DNA of 64,000 nt. It comes from Spirochaetia bacterium. GTDB lineage: Bacteria > Spirochaetota > Leptospiria > Leptospirales > Leptonemataceae. The notes under the pieces are model-generated. The model had not been told where the DNA came from and ran no database searches. It saw only the letters and a list, made by a program, of their open reading frames with translations. Shown here piece after piece: positions 9,642 through 18,345 of this stretch (position 1 is its first letter; every line of letters starts with the position of its first letter). A program made the translations under genes and the position numbers. The DNA lies in assembly GCA_021413825.1 (NCBI GenBank), contig JAIOPQ010000063.1:1-64000 (forward strand), read 5' to 3'.

Positions 9642-10460
9642 TCAAAAAGTCTTGTTAGGTTTGATCTTGAGTGGATCCTGCGAAGTGTCGTGTTTGATCG
9701 TATTCTGATCCGCAGACCGTACAGTTTCAGTTTGCTCTGGACGATCGCTCAACTCTGCAAATTTTCCTGAAACAGACTCGCGAACCTCGATTGTTTTTAA
9801 CACGTCCGATTTCTTCAGCTCATCCACCAATGAATTGTATTCGTTGATATTATTCTTCTGGAAAACAGCCAGTCGTTTCAGCACCGCCAGCGATCCAGGT
9901 GAAAGCGGACGAATTGCATTGCGCGAAAATTCCTCGCCATCTCGAATTACAATCTCTCCCGATTGATCCATGACCAGTTCCTTACCCGATTTGTTCTCCA
10001 GGCGAACAGCGCCGTCATAGAGCGCCACGCGCGTTGCATTCTCTTCTATAGAAACCAGGAATGTTGTACCTCTTACGCCAGCCAGGGCGGTGGGAGTACT
10101 TACAACAAACTCGCCTTTGCGTTCTAGCTTTTTCAGGAAGATCGCGGTTGAACCAGCCTTCAAATCGATTTTTGTTTTCACATTTTCCTGTGCTTGCGCC
10201 AGCAATAGCTCGGTTTGCTCTGCCATGCGGAAAATACCCTGGCCGCGGACAAAGATTTCAAGGGTTGAAGCGGCTCCGGTCTTCAGGCGATCACCCTCTT
10301 TAATATAGTCCCCCACAGCTAGATTCTTCTCTGCACCAACAACCGACGCCTGACCTGTCACAAACATCACTCGTGCTGCCGGATATTCCTGATTCTTGAT
10401 CTGCCCGGGTCTAGAGCAGGAAGTTGCGAGAACTGCGATTGCTAAAATCAATCTTTTCAT
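9642..10460 (-). CDS. FecR-domain lipoprotein
   Basis: A 272-residue protein with a lipoprotein signal (MKRLILAIAVLATSC). A FecR domain follows: the VGDYIKEGDRLKTG, TLEIFVRGQGIFRM and STPTALAGVRGTTFLV segments are typical. In Leptospira such lipoproteins are common and stand alone, not paired with FecI. They probably sit in the periplasmic or outer membrane leaflet; function unknown. The C-terminal 90 residues are charged and lack a recognised fold. ATG 10460 has AGAGGT upstream, so I prefer it to a longer frame starting at 10541. It is divergent from the DISM-PP2C gene and convergent with the STAS gene. Confidence 0.85.
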   Translation of the reverse strand: MKRLILAIAVLATSCSRPGQIKNQEYPAARVMFVTGQASVVGAEKNLAVGDYIKEGDRLKTGAASTLEIFVRGQGIFRMAEQTELLLAQAQENVKTKIDLKAGSTAIFLKKLERKGEFVVSTPTALAGVRGTTFLVSIEENATRVALYDGAVRLENKSGKELVMDQSGEIVIRDGEEFSRNAIRPLSPGSLAVLKRLAVFQKNNINEYNSLVDELKKSDVLKTIEVRESVSGKFAELSDRPEQTETVRSADQNTIKHDTSQDPLKIKPNKTF

Positions 10461-10543
10461 AAAGACCTCTGTACAATTATAACCATAGAATACAATTTGA
10501 TTTGTGCTTTTTTCAGAGCGAGCCCCCGAAAACTTATCCACGT

Positions 10544-12427
10544 ATGCCTTTTAGGGGAGATTTGCCTGGAACGCGTAGTATGTTTCCAGGATTGTTAGTA
10601 GCGTTTTGTGTTCTTTTTGCGAATTGCAATCAGTCATCTGAAAGACCTCCCATGGAAAAACTGGAATCCGGGCGTCCAGACGCTGCCAATGCAACCTGGA
10701 AAAGAATTAGTACTGATGTTCTGAATCTGGGTTATTCAAAGAGCGTCTGGATTCGCATTTCAGTTGAGAATCATGACAGGCAAACATTTCACCAGGTTCT
10801 TGAAGTTGAGGCGCCATGGCTTGATCAGATAGATTTTTTTCTAAACGATTTTTCAGATCCCAAAAAAGCCGGCTTGCTCCGACCCAGGGATTATACTGCC
10901 GTCCGTCGCCATAGAAACCCTGCTTTTGAATTCAAACTTGCGCCCGGACAAAAAACATTTATCTATGTGCGCGCAGAAACGTCCGGTCTCTTAACGTTAC
11001 CCGTGCAAATCTGGACTGCAGAAGGCTTTGCAGATAAAATGCAGGCAGAGTATGCGCTGCACGGTACCTATTTTGGAACGATCGCGGCAATGTTGATTTA
11101 TAATCTGGCAGTCCTGGTTTTCCTGCGCGACAAGAGCTACCTTTACTATTGCATCCATCTCTTTGCCATTTTTGTATTCTATCTTACAATCGGCGGATTC
11201 GCAGCTCAATACCTGCCGTTCACTATTCCTTTTATCAAGCCGGCAATGCTTGCATCGAGTCTGCTCAGCCTGGGCGCCGTATGCGCCTTCAACCGACAGT
11301 TTCTTGAAAGCTGGAAGTTCAGCAAATCACTCGATGCTGTTGTCCGCGCTCTCGCCTGGATATGTGCGCTGTCTATAGTCATAACAATTTTATTGCCTTA
11401 CAGCATTGGCGTGCGCATTCCAAACCTCCTCTCACCCATTGTGGGAGTTGTGCTGATCGCAAATGCAGTGCTCGCATTCACAAGAGGCGTGGACCAATCC
11501 AGGTATTTTCTAATCGCATGGCTTGCAGTTGCTCTGGGCGTTGTAGTAGAGTTTGCAACTAAGTTCGGCCTGATAGAAGTTACGGCGCCTGGCCGCTTCG
11601 GTGTGCAGCTTGGGACTCTACTCGAAGCCGTCTTGTTTTCAATTGCCCTTGGCCGCAGAATTCGTTCACTCTCAGTTGAACGCGCATCGTCCCAGGAACG
11701 CCTGGGAAAAATTGAGCGAGAAATGGATCTAGCCCGATCCATTCAAAAGCGGATTCTGCCACAAACAATACCGGACCTTGTTGGCGCATCGATTCATGTA
11801 AAATACTTACCGTTAGGCGCCGTTGGTGGAGATTTTTACGATTTCATAAAAATGGACAACTCCCGCTTTGGGGTATTCGTTGCCGATGTGACAGGACACG
11901 GCGTCAGCGCTGCAATGGACTCTTCCACAGTTAAGATGGCGTTCCTGAACCAGGCAGAAACTTCGACCAGACCCGATGTGCTCCTGGCAAATATGAACAC
12001 CTTCCTCAGGGACATCCTGGACTTTCGCTTTGTAAGCGCCTCATATGCGTACTTTGATTTGCACAGAATGAATCTTACGTTTGCTACTGCTGGCCATCCT
12101 CCTATCTTACTGGTTCGGTCTAGCAAATGCATCATGCTAGAAACAGAGGGTAGCCTGCTTGGAATGGTATCCGGTGCCACCTACCAGACGGTAGATCTAG
12201 AAGTCAAAGACGGCGACAGATTGATATTCTACACGGACGGCCTCTATGAGAGACCGGGCGGCGCAGGAGAGCTGGAACACCTTTGCAAAGAAGTAGAGAA
12301 GCTGGCTGACCTGGACCTGGCGCTGTTTTGCGATCGCCTGCCTAAATCAATGGGCCAGGATTTACCGTTAGACGACATTACTCTCCTGGTTGTTGATCTT
12401 CAACATCGTCAAACGTCCCCTTCCTGA
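10544..12427 (+). CDS. 7TMR-DISM receptor with PP2C/SpoIIE phosphatase output
   Basis: A protein of about 627 residues. A lipoprotein-like signal (LLVAFCVLFANC) is followed by a periplasmic DISMED2-type beta domain at about 50-165, seven membrane segments at about 180-385, a short coiled coil, and a SpoIIE/RsbU-type PP2C phosphatase at about 410-620. The phosphatase motifs are intact: GGDFYDF, VADVTGHGVSAAMDS, GHPP and FYTDGLYE. The likely role is to sense an envelope ligand and dephosphorylate a STAS antagonist. The start is uncertain: TTG 10502, ATG 10544 and ATG 10580 are in frame and none has a clear ribosome binding site. Its end overlaps the convergent DUF4105 gene by 50 bases. Confidence 0.88.
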   Translation: MPFRGDLPGTRSMFPGLLVAFCVLFANCNQSSERPPMEKLESGRPDAANATWKRISTDVLNLGYSKSVWIRISVENHDRQTFHQVLEVEAPWLDQIDFFLNDFSDPKKAGLLRPRDYTAVRRHRNPAFEFKLAPGQKTFIYVRAETSGLLTLPVQIWTAEGFADKMQAEYALHGTYFGTIAAMLIYNLAVLVFLRDKSYLYYCIHLFAIFVFYLTIGGFAAQYLPFTIPFIKPAMLASSLLSLGAVCAFNRQFLESWKFSKSLDAVVRALAWICALSIVITILLPYSIGVRIPNLLSPIVGVVLIANAVLAFTRGVDQSRYFLIAWLAVALGVVVEFATKFGLIEVTAPGRFGVQLGTLLEAVLFSIALGRRIRSLSVERASSQERLGKIEREMDLARSIQKRILPQTIPDLVGASIHVKYLPLGAVGGDFYDFIKMDNSRFGVFVADVTGHGVSAAMDSSTVKMAFLNQAETSTRPDVLLANMNTFLRDILDFRFVSASYAYFDLHRMNLTFATAGHPPILLVRSSKCIMLETEGSLLGMVSGATYQTVDLEVKDGDRLIFYTDGLYERPGGAGELEHLCKEVEKLADLDLALFCDRLPKSMGQDLPLDDITLLVVDLQHRQTSPS

Positions 12428-14156
12428 TATTGAAGAACATCAGTTCCGGCAAACTGAAAAGAACTCCGCGCGCTCCGCCTTCAAGATGTTCAGTTCCAAG
12501 AGGTAAATAGCCAATTCCCAGGACCGTATGACCCAGAGCGTACGTAAAATTCAGAAGTCCGTAGAGTGGTCTTGGAAGCATGACATCATCCGTGAACATC
12601 AAGAAGTAGGTATCCCGGCTGCGTGGACGATACAGTACAGAAGAAACAGTATTGCTTTCGCGTAAGTATGCAAAAAAAGGTGATTCCCTTTTGTATAGTT
12701 TTGCAAGGGCCCGACGCCTGCGCGAGAGTACGTCCTCTGATTTTGCAATACGCAGATTCTGCTCTACTTGATAAGAGGACACAAATGGGATAAAGGTTAC
12801 GATTCCGTCTGGATTTACAGATCCACCAAGGGCTCGTATGGATTCGGTTGAATTTGGAAAGGAAGCCTGGAGTTGCCTCAGGATTTCAGTAGTACAATTT
12901 CTTGTGATCAGATTATAACCAAATACCTCATGCATGGCATCGAGGTGCCTGGCTGCATTTACCTTTGTGAGAGATATAAAGTTCGCGGGGATGTTGGGAT
13001 CGGATATCCTGGTCTTTGCAGATCCGCGGGGTAATAGACGCTCGTTAGAAAAACGAACCATCCCCGGTGTTCTACCTTTGCCTTGAATTTCGCGCAGCCT
13101 CCCCGCTGCGTTCTCGATCAAATTGTACGCAATCTCCGGGTCACTTTCATGATCAAATGGCCGCGAAAAATTCTCTCTGGCCTTGCTCAATACATTGTCT
13201 GCCTGCATATTGAGCCGCATCAGAAATGGATCGCTTGCGTCGATTCTGATGCCGGGCTGTTCTGGTGTGAAAATATCAAGGACTACCCATGAACGTAGCG
13301 ACAGGGACTTCTCAATTGCAGCGCGCCGCGCGATTGCAAGTAACGCGGCGCGACCACTCAACCTTCCTTCCAGTAACTCCGGGATTCGCCGGTTCAGAAT
13401 TGCCAGATAACGTTCAAGGTTTTCTGTCTCTGCCTGGCTGAGCTGCAGTCCAGTTTCAAAATGAGCCCGGGGCGCAAGGCAGACGTTCTTACTTAGAATC
13501 TTCCGGGCTAAGCGACGCTGCAAAACATCTTTGTACTTAGAAGAATAAGAAGGTGAAAGAATCGGATACTCATCAACCTTCACATCTGGACTCGCCAGAG
13601 GTTGGAGCGAAATCTCTTTGACTTCACCCAAATCAAACGTCAGCCCGGCAAGACCCTCCTCCTTGGATGCAATTTGCTCCCGTACTGCAGATTCTGCACA
13701 ATCTGTTTCAAAAAATCCAAAGCCGTCTATTGCAAGTAGCCAATCCTGGCCGCTAGATCTTGCCAGCTCCAGGTCCCCTCGAAACTCAGCTTGAATATGC
13801 GCGTGCTTATCCTGGATTAACAGTAGCCTGGTCAAATGGTCCTGGATCTTCTCCACGTCAGCGTCCGCGACATCGAGTTTACTTATGTGAACGGTTCGAT
13901 TTTCTGTCTGATTGTAAGCCCTGAAAAACGATTCAGCATCATCGCGCACGAGGCGGAAAATTCGATCCGGAAAATACTGATAATGAAATATGTAATCGCC
14001 AGTGCGCAGAGCGCTGTGCCCGCCGCTTGAATCCCCCACGTTTGAATCAATGTAGAGATATTCAAGCGTGGGTTCACCGGCTATAGCCTGCGATGTTAAG
14101 AACAGACCGAGAATGAACCCGGCCCGAATTAAATCAGGACTCGTAGCCGATTGCAA
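12378..14156 (-). CDS. DUF4105 (Lnb-like) periplasmic protein
   Basis: A 592-residue exported protein with signal peptide FILGLFLTSQAIA. The region after it (DSNVGDSSGGHSALRTGDYIF) and a later RNCTTE motif near residue 420 resemble the His and Cys elements of DUF4105, whose member Lnb N-acylates lipoproteins in Bacteroidota. That activity here is inference. The C-terminal part has a Gly-rich, amphipathic pattern. The only canonical start is TTG 14156, which overlaps the end of the upstream lipoprotein gene by 23 bases; this suggests translational coupling. The 3' end runs 50 bases into the convergent DISM-PP2C gene. Confidence 0.7.
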   Translation of the reverse strand: MQSATSPDLIRAGFILGLFLTSQAIAGEPTLEYLYIDSNVGDSSGGHSALRTGDYIFHYQYFPDRIFRLVRDDAESFFRAYNQTENRTVHISKLDVADADVEKIQDHLTRLLLIQDKHAHIQAEFRGDLELARSSGQDWLLAIDGFGFFETDCAESAVREQIASKEEGLAGLTFDLGEVKEISLQPLASPDVKVDEYPILSPSYSSKYKDVLQRRLARKILSKNVCLAPRAHFETGLQLSQAETENLERYLAILNRRIPELLEGRLSGRAALLAIARRAAIEKSLSLRSWVVLDIFTPEQPGIRIDASDPFLMRLNMQADNVLSKARENFSRPFDHESDPEIAYNLIENAAGRLREIQGKGRTPGMVRFSNERLLPRGSAKTRISDPNIPANFISLTKVNAARHLDAMHEVFGYNLITRNCTTEILRQLQASFPNSTESIRALGGSVNPDGIVTFIPFVSSYQVEQNLRIAKSEDVLSRRRRALAKLYKRESPFFAYLRESNTVSSVLYRPRSRDTYFLMFTDDVMLPRPLYGLLNFTYALGHTVLGIGYLPLGTEHLEGGARGVLFSLPELMFFNIRKGTFDDVEDQQPGE

Positions 14157-14595
14157 TCAGGCGTGCAGCCGCTGAGCGCGAATTTCCAAGGCCTGACTGG
14201 AATCTGTTCAATGCGTCGCGATCAACCCCAGCCTGGCGAAGTCCTTTGCCAATGCCGAGATACGTTGATTCATTGGCGGCCCAATCAGAAATTCCGTGCC
14301 GCTCTGCAACCTGACCCAGGTCTGCTGTAAATGCATCCGCTCCGCCGTCTTTGACGCAGTATACTGCAGTCAGATTCCGCACATCGCGCATGTATGCCAG
14401 GCGAGCTTTGGCCGCTCCGCCTGAAGAAGAATTACTTGAGTTTGAAAGCGAAGTGGAAATCGACCAGACTGAATCTGAAATACTTCCCAGGCCGCGTGAG
14501 ATTGAGTTGGCTGATTGTGAAACGCTTTCAAATGCCGCGCAACCGACAAACAACGTTGCAGCAGAAATCAGAAAAAGGGCAAAGATTTTTTTCAT
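14134..14595 (-). CDS. Small lipoprotein of unknown function
   Basis: A 153-residue lipoprotein: the signal ends in the lipobox LFVGC. A Ser-rich linker follows, then a compact domain with one further Cys (AVYCVKDGG). I do not recognise a named family, although spirochaetes carry short lipoproteins of this general look. ATG 14595 is preceded by GAGG. It is the first gene of a two-gene unit with the DUF4105 protein, whose start overlaps its end, so the two may work together at the envelope. Confidence 0.7.
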   Translation of the reverse strand: MKKIFALFLISAATLFVGCAAFESVSQSANSISRGLGSISDSVWSISTSLSNSSNSSSGGAAKARLAYMRDVRNLTAVYCVKDGGADAFTADLGQVAERHGISDWAANESTYLGIGKGLRQAGVDRDALNRFQSGLGNSRSAAARLIAIGYES

Positions 14596-14646
14596 GGAGA
14601 CCTCGATTATTCAATGCGACGTTGGCGATTCGCTGTCAATAGTTTA

Positions 14647-15792
14647 TCAGGGTTTGATAGATTCCGTTGCTTGCTGGCCGGAGGTCGGAATCCACCAATC
14701 CATTGATACAAACGTTTTGTCAGCTTCCACAGTTTCGCCAGGCCTGGGCGTCAGAAGAGTAACCCCGGCCGTGCGTGCTGCGGCTTTTGCCCGCCGAATC
14801 GGCTCGTCCCATTCATGAATTGCAAGATTGAAGGTGCCCCAGTGTACCGGCAGCATCCTGCGGCCGCGCAAATCCTGATTTGCGCGCACTGCATCTTCAG
14901 GATTCATATGAATCCCTTCCCAGGTGTAATCGTATGCCCCAATTTTGAGTGCAGCAACATCAAACGGTCCAAGCCTTGCGCCAATTTCTTTAAAGTGTGG
15001 CGAATATCCGGTGTCACCGCTAAAATAAAAACGATGCAATGGCCCGATCAAGCTCCACGACGACCACAGGGTTGAATTGCGACTGAACAGCCCCCGACCG
15101 GAGTAATGTACCGCTGGTGTGCAGACTATCTTAATGCCGCCTAACGTGTAGCTGTCCCACCAGTTCATTTCAACGATTTGGCTTTCCTTGATGCCCCAGG
15201 CTTCCAGGTGTGCACCAATTCCCAGGGGGACAAAAAATATCGTTCCCTTGTCTGCAAGAAACTGAATCGCTTTCATGTCGAGATGATCGTAATGATCATG
15301 AGATATTACCACCGCATTAATCTGCGGTAATTCCTCGAGACGCAGCGGCGGTGCAAATGATCGCTCCGGGCCAAAGGTTGCAAACGGTGAAACTCGTTTT
15401 GCAAACACCGGATCTGTAAACATGCGAAATCCATCAATCTCAACCAGCACGCTTGCATGACCAAACCAGGTAACCCTCAGTCCCGGCTCTGGACTCGGCG
15501 TTATTGCAGGCCGAAGGACTGGAACCGGAAATGGAGGAACGCGCTGCTCCCGGCCAAACAACTGGCGACGCATTACCTGGGTATACGTGCCAGGTTCAAT
15601 CATTGGCACAGGCGGAATGTTTTCAAAAACTCCGTTCTGAAACATTGGAACTGTTTTCAATCGCTCTAATCGTACTCCCTGAGGACTGCCGCCAAAGGTG
15701 CGAAAATGGGCCGTATCTATAAATGCGAATGCAAGCAGAACCAGCACAGTTGAAATTAGAAATCCCAGAATTCGTTTCTTACGTTTGCTCAT
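14647..15792 (-). CDS. Metallo-beta-lactamase-fold hydrolase (NAPE-PLD/UlaG-like), membrane-anchored
   Basis: A 381-residue protein. One N-terminal membrane segment (ILGFLISTVLVLLAFAF) probably anchors it. The metallo-hydrolase core has TWFGHASVLVEIDG, the metal motif SHDHYDHLD, a downstream His (TPAVHYSG), FSGDTGYSPHF with its Asp, and a final LPVHWGTF His. This order matches the NAPE-PLD/UlaG branch, which includes phospholipase D-type and lactonase enzymes. The substrate cannot be told. ATG 15792 has GGTGAG upstream and is preferred over GTG 15801. It is divergent from the acyltransferase gene. Confidence 0.88.
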   Translation of the reverse strand: MSKRKKRILGFLISTVLVLLAFAFIDTAHFRTFGGSPQGVRLERLKTVPMFQNGVFENIPPVPMIEPGTYTQVMRRQLFGREQRVPPFPVPVLRPAITPSPEPGLRVTWFGHASVLVEIDGFRMFTDPVFAKRVSPFATFGPERSFAPPLRLEELPQINAVVISHDHYDHLDMKAIQFLADKGTIFFVPLGIGAHLEAWGIKESQIVEMNWWDSYTLGGIKIVCTPAVHYSGRGLFSRNSTLWSSWSLIGPLHRFYFSGDTGYSPHFKEIGARLGPFDVAALKIGAYDYTWEGIHMNPEDAVRANQDLRGRRMLPVHWGTFNLAIHEWDEPIRRAKAAARTAGVTLLTPRPGETVEADKTFVSMDWWIPTSGQQATESIKP

Positions 15793-15843
15793 AGAACTCA
15801 CCGGGTATCCATGATTGGCTGGCTTTTACTTGACCACAACTAA

Positions 15844-17121
15844 TTGCGCACGGCACGGTCCAACCAGGGATATCCAGAATTGAAACTCCGTCCACTAAAT
15901 CGACCTGAATCAGCCTTCTGGTTATTTGATCGTGTTTCCTCTATGAATTTTGCAGTCCTTGCCCTGGGACACGGTTCAATCGATGAATCGGCTATAGGGC
16001 GCGCCATTGACAATGCCAGGAATCGGCGCGAAATGGCCAGCGTGTCCATCGTTGTTCAAGAGAATGGCCAACTCAATTTTGTTCCGGCAGCTACAAAGGC
16101 TTCTTTTAAAGCGACTAACGGTGATTGGAAGACTTTGCTTGGAGCCGATCTCATTGAACCTTTTGCGGAACTAGCACCACTCTGGCGGGTAGTTTTGTAC
16201 AAGGACCTGGAAGCCTGGGCCCTTGCCGTAATATTTCATCATAGCATTGCTGATGGCAGGTCAGCTATGTGCTTTCTAAAAGATTTCCTGGAAGATTTAG
16301 ATCATGCGCCTGGAAATCAAATCCAGACTCGCACAATCATGAGCGATGTCTTTTCAGATGCCAAACGCGAAGGAACTGCCCCTGCAGGAAAAAAGACGCA
16401 AGCGTTACCCTGGTTTTCAAAGCGAACAGCACCGCCTACACCGGCACTGCTATCCTTTGCGCTAAGCCAGAGCGAATCACAAAAACTACTCCAGGCAGCC
16501 AGAGCAAACGGAGTGACTGTGCACGGATGGATCGCTGCCTCGCAGCTACTAGCCACCAATGCAATGTTTGAAACGCAGGAAGAGCGCCAACTGGGCATTT
16601 CCACTCCAATTGATTATCGCAAATACGTCAACACTGCCGACATAGATTCCCTCTGGTTTTGCATTTCCCTAATTACGTCCACTCTCGCTGTAGATGGGTC
16701 TCGCTTCCTGGACGTTGCGCGGGAAGTTTCAAATGACATTAAAGAACAGGTTCTTGCAGGACAGGGATTGCGCTTCTACGATAGCCTTCCTGAACCAGCT
16801 CAACTCATCAGCAAGCCAGATGGGATAAAACTCTTCACGTTGCTCATGCAACGTCTGCCGCAGGCAAGTGTGCTGAGCAACGTTGGCATAGTTCAAGAAC
16901 CAGACCTTCAAAATCTAAAAGTTGATCGGATTTGTTTTACGGTCCATCCAACCATCGCACAGCCAATTTTTGTTACGGCCACCACCTACAAAGATGAGCT
17001 CAATTTTGTTTTAAACTACGATTCAAATCGCTGGCCCAGGAAAATTGCGGAGCGCTTTGCAAACGAGTTTAGGCAAAATCTCACACTCCCGAGGCAGCGC
17101 GTAGAATCTCAAAATCCCTAA
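15844..17121 (+). CDS. Condensation-domain-like acyltransferase
   Basis: A 425-residue protein with the HHSIADG active-site motif near residue 138 (HHxxxDG). This is typical of the superfamily of condensation domains, alcohol O-acetyltransferases and wax ester/diacylglycerol acyltransferases. The opening RPLNRPESAFWLFDR matches the usual N-terminal edge of such domains. It is a stand-alone domain; no carrier protein or peptide synthetase is nearby, so a small-molecule or lipid acyl transfer is more likely than peptide synthesis. The start is uncertain: TTG 15844, or TTG 15880 with AGGGAT upstream. Its end overlaps the convergent SCO1 gene by 41 bases. Confidence 0.78.
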   Translation: MRTARSNQGYPELKLRPLNRPESAFWLFDRVSSMNFAVLALGHGSIDESAIGRAIDNARNRREMASVSIVVQENGQLNFVPAATKASFKATNGDWKTLLGADLIEPFAELAPLWRVVLYKDLEAWALAVIFHHSIADGRSAMCFLKDFLEDLDHAPGNQIQTRTIMSDVFSDAKREGTAPAGKKTQALPWFSKRTAPPTPALLSFALSQSESQKLLQAARANGVTVHGWIAASQLLATNAMFETQEERQLGISTPIDYRKYVNTADIDSLWFCISLITSTLAVDGSRFLDVAREVSNDIKEQVLAGQGLRFYDSLPEPAQLISKPDGIKLFTLLMQRLPQASVLSNVGIVQEPDLQNLKVDRICFTVHPTIAQPIFVTATTYKDELNFVLNYDSNRWPRKIAERFANEFRQNLTLPRQRVESQNP

Positions 17122-17785
17122 AGAATCTATCTGCGTCACCCATTCCACGCAAGCGGTAGATGCCACGCAGATATCCTTCCTTGTCGACCAGGAACAGGTT
17201 TTCTGTGTGCACGAAATCCAGCAGGTTGCCGAGTCCTTTTCGCGTTTGAATGTCTCCTGCAAATTGCTCGCGTGCAATTGACTCGATCTCTGTGCGCTGA
17301 CCGGTTAGTAGCGACCAGTTATCTTTCCGCAGAGTAAACGTGTTTCTATATTGTTCAAGGGCCGGAGGTGTATCGTGTTCCGGATCGACTGTAATTGCAA
17401 CCACCTGAACATTTGGAGATTCGCCGATCTTCTCGGCAACGCGCTTAACGTTTGCGGTAACTACGGGACAAATCCCGCGGCATCGCGAAAAGAAAAAATA
17501 TACAAGTGAAATCTTGCCTCGCATGTTCTCAGCGTTAAATGGTTTGCCTGTCTCTGACATAAGATTGAACGAACGCATTCCGCGCAAATCATCGGTGAGC
17601 TTCCCGTCGGGCCAAACTGGATCCATCACCTTACCCTGGTAATACGGAAGTTTACCTGCCTGAGGTTTTGAAACGTGGGCAAACTCCGGATTGAATTCGG
17701 GATCTCGATTGCAATTTAAGGCAATTGTGAGTGCAGCCATTACCAAAGTTAACGTCAGGCGATATGTATTTACTTTTCCAGTCAT
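17081..17785 (-). CDS. SCO1/SenC family copper-handling protein
   Basis: A 234-residue protein with an N-terminal hydrophobic signal or anchor and a thioredoxin-like fold. It has the copper-binding CxxxC (Cys102 and Cys106 in RCRGICP) and the distal His193 (FVHTENLFLVD). SCO proteins deliver copper to, or reduce thiols of, cytochrome oxidase and also act in copper stress. It is the last gene of a three-gene operon with a MORN/YwqK-like lipoprotein and a YHYH protein. Its ATG overlaps the preceding stop by four bases (ATGA). No oxidase genes are nearby, so the target is open. Confidence 0.92.
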   Translation of the reverse strand: MTGKVNTYRLTLTLVMAALTIALNCNRDPEFNPEFAHVSKPQAGKLPYYQGKVMDPVWPDGKLTDDLRGMRSFNLMSETGKPFNAENMRGKISLVYFFFSRCRGICPVVTANVKRVAEKIGESPNVQVVAITVDPEHDTPPALEQYRNTFTLRKDNWSLLTGQRTEIESIAREQFAGDIQTRKGLGNLLDFVHTENLFLVDKEGYLRGIYRLRGMGDADRFFRDFEILRAASGV

Positions 17786-18327
17786 CTTGCATCTCCTACA
17801 GGATCACAAACCTTACTTCCAGGCATTCCAATAGAGCCGCCATCCTCAAACACGTAGTTCAAGTAAATCTGACCCGTTGGCCGCCACATCTTGGCCGCCA
17901 GGATCTGACCGTTTTTCCCAAACATTTTAAATTCGGCTGGACGCTTGTCTTCAAACCATAACCACGATTGACCAACATTCTGACCGTTGTTAAATCGTTG
18001 ATAGAGCCTTAAGTTTCCGTTTGGAAACCAGACACGATGAACTCCATGCTTGGCACCATTGCGATATTCGCGGCTTGCGATTAGAGCTCCCGCAAGGGTG
18101 TGCACCGTTGATTCTCCGTGTTCTACTCCATCATGATACTGAGTTAATTCAACTTCACCCAGGGCGGGAACCACAGAGCGTAGCGTTCCTGTGAATGGCT
18201 TTCCTTGAAATAATAAACGACCCGCAGCCATACTTAACTGCGGGTCAGAATTTTCTATGGTTGGACCGCGACTGCACGCTGCAGTCGCGATCAAACCCAG
18301 AATTATTAGAATCTTAAACGTTGGCAT
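17782..18327 (-). CDS. MORN/YwqK-like repeat lipoprotein
   Basis: A 181-residue lipoprotein (lipobox near IATAACS). After the signal are repeated strands of the type 'G-x-W/Y-x-x-N-G-x-x', for example EYRNGAKHGVHRVWFPNGNLRLYQRFNNGQNVGQSWLWF. This pattern is found in MORN-like/YwqK-type repeat proteins. Its job is unknown; such repeats often mediate binding. ATG 18327 follows GAGTGA. It lies between the YHYH gene (18 bases upstream) and the SCO1 gene (4-base overlap), which points to a shared role at the cell surface or in metal handling. Confidence 0.75.
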   Translation of the reverse strand: MPTFKILIILGLIATAACSRGPTIENSDPQLSMAAGRLLFQGKPFTGTLRSVVPALGEVELTQYHDGVEHGESTVHTLAGALIASREYRNGAKHGVHRVWFPNGNLRLYQRFNNGQNVGQSWLWFEDKRPAEFKMFGKNGQILAAKMWRPTGQIYLNYVFEDGGSIGMPGSKVCDPVGDAR

Positions 18328-18345
18328 CAAACTCACTCAAATAAC

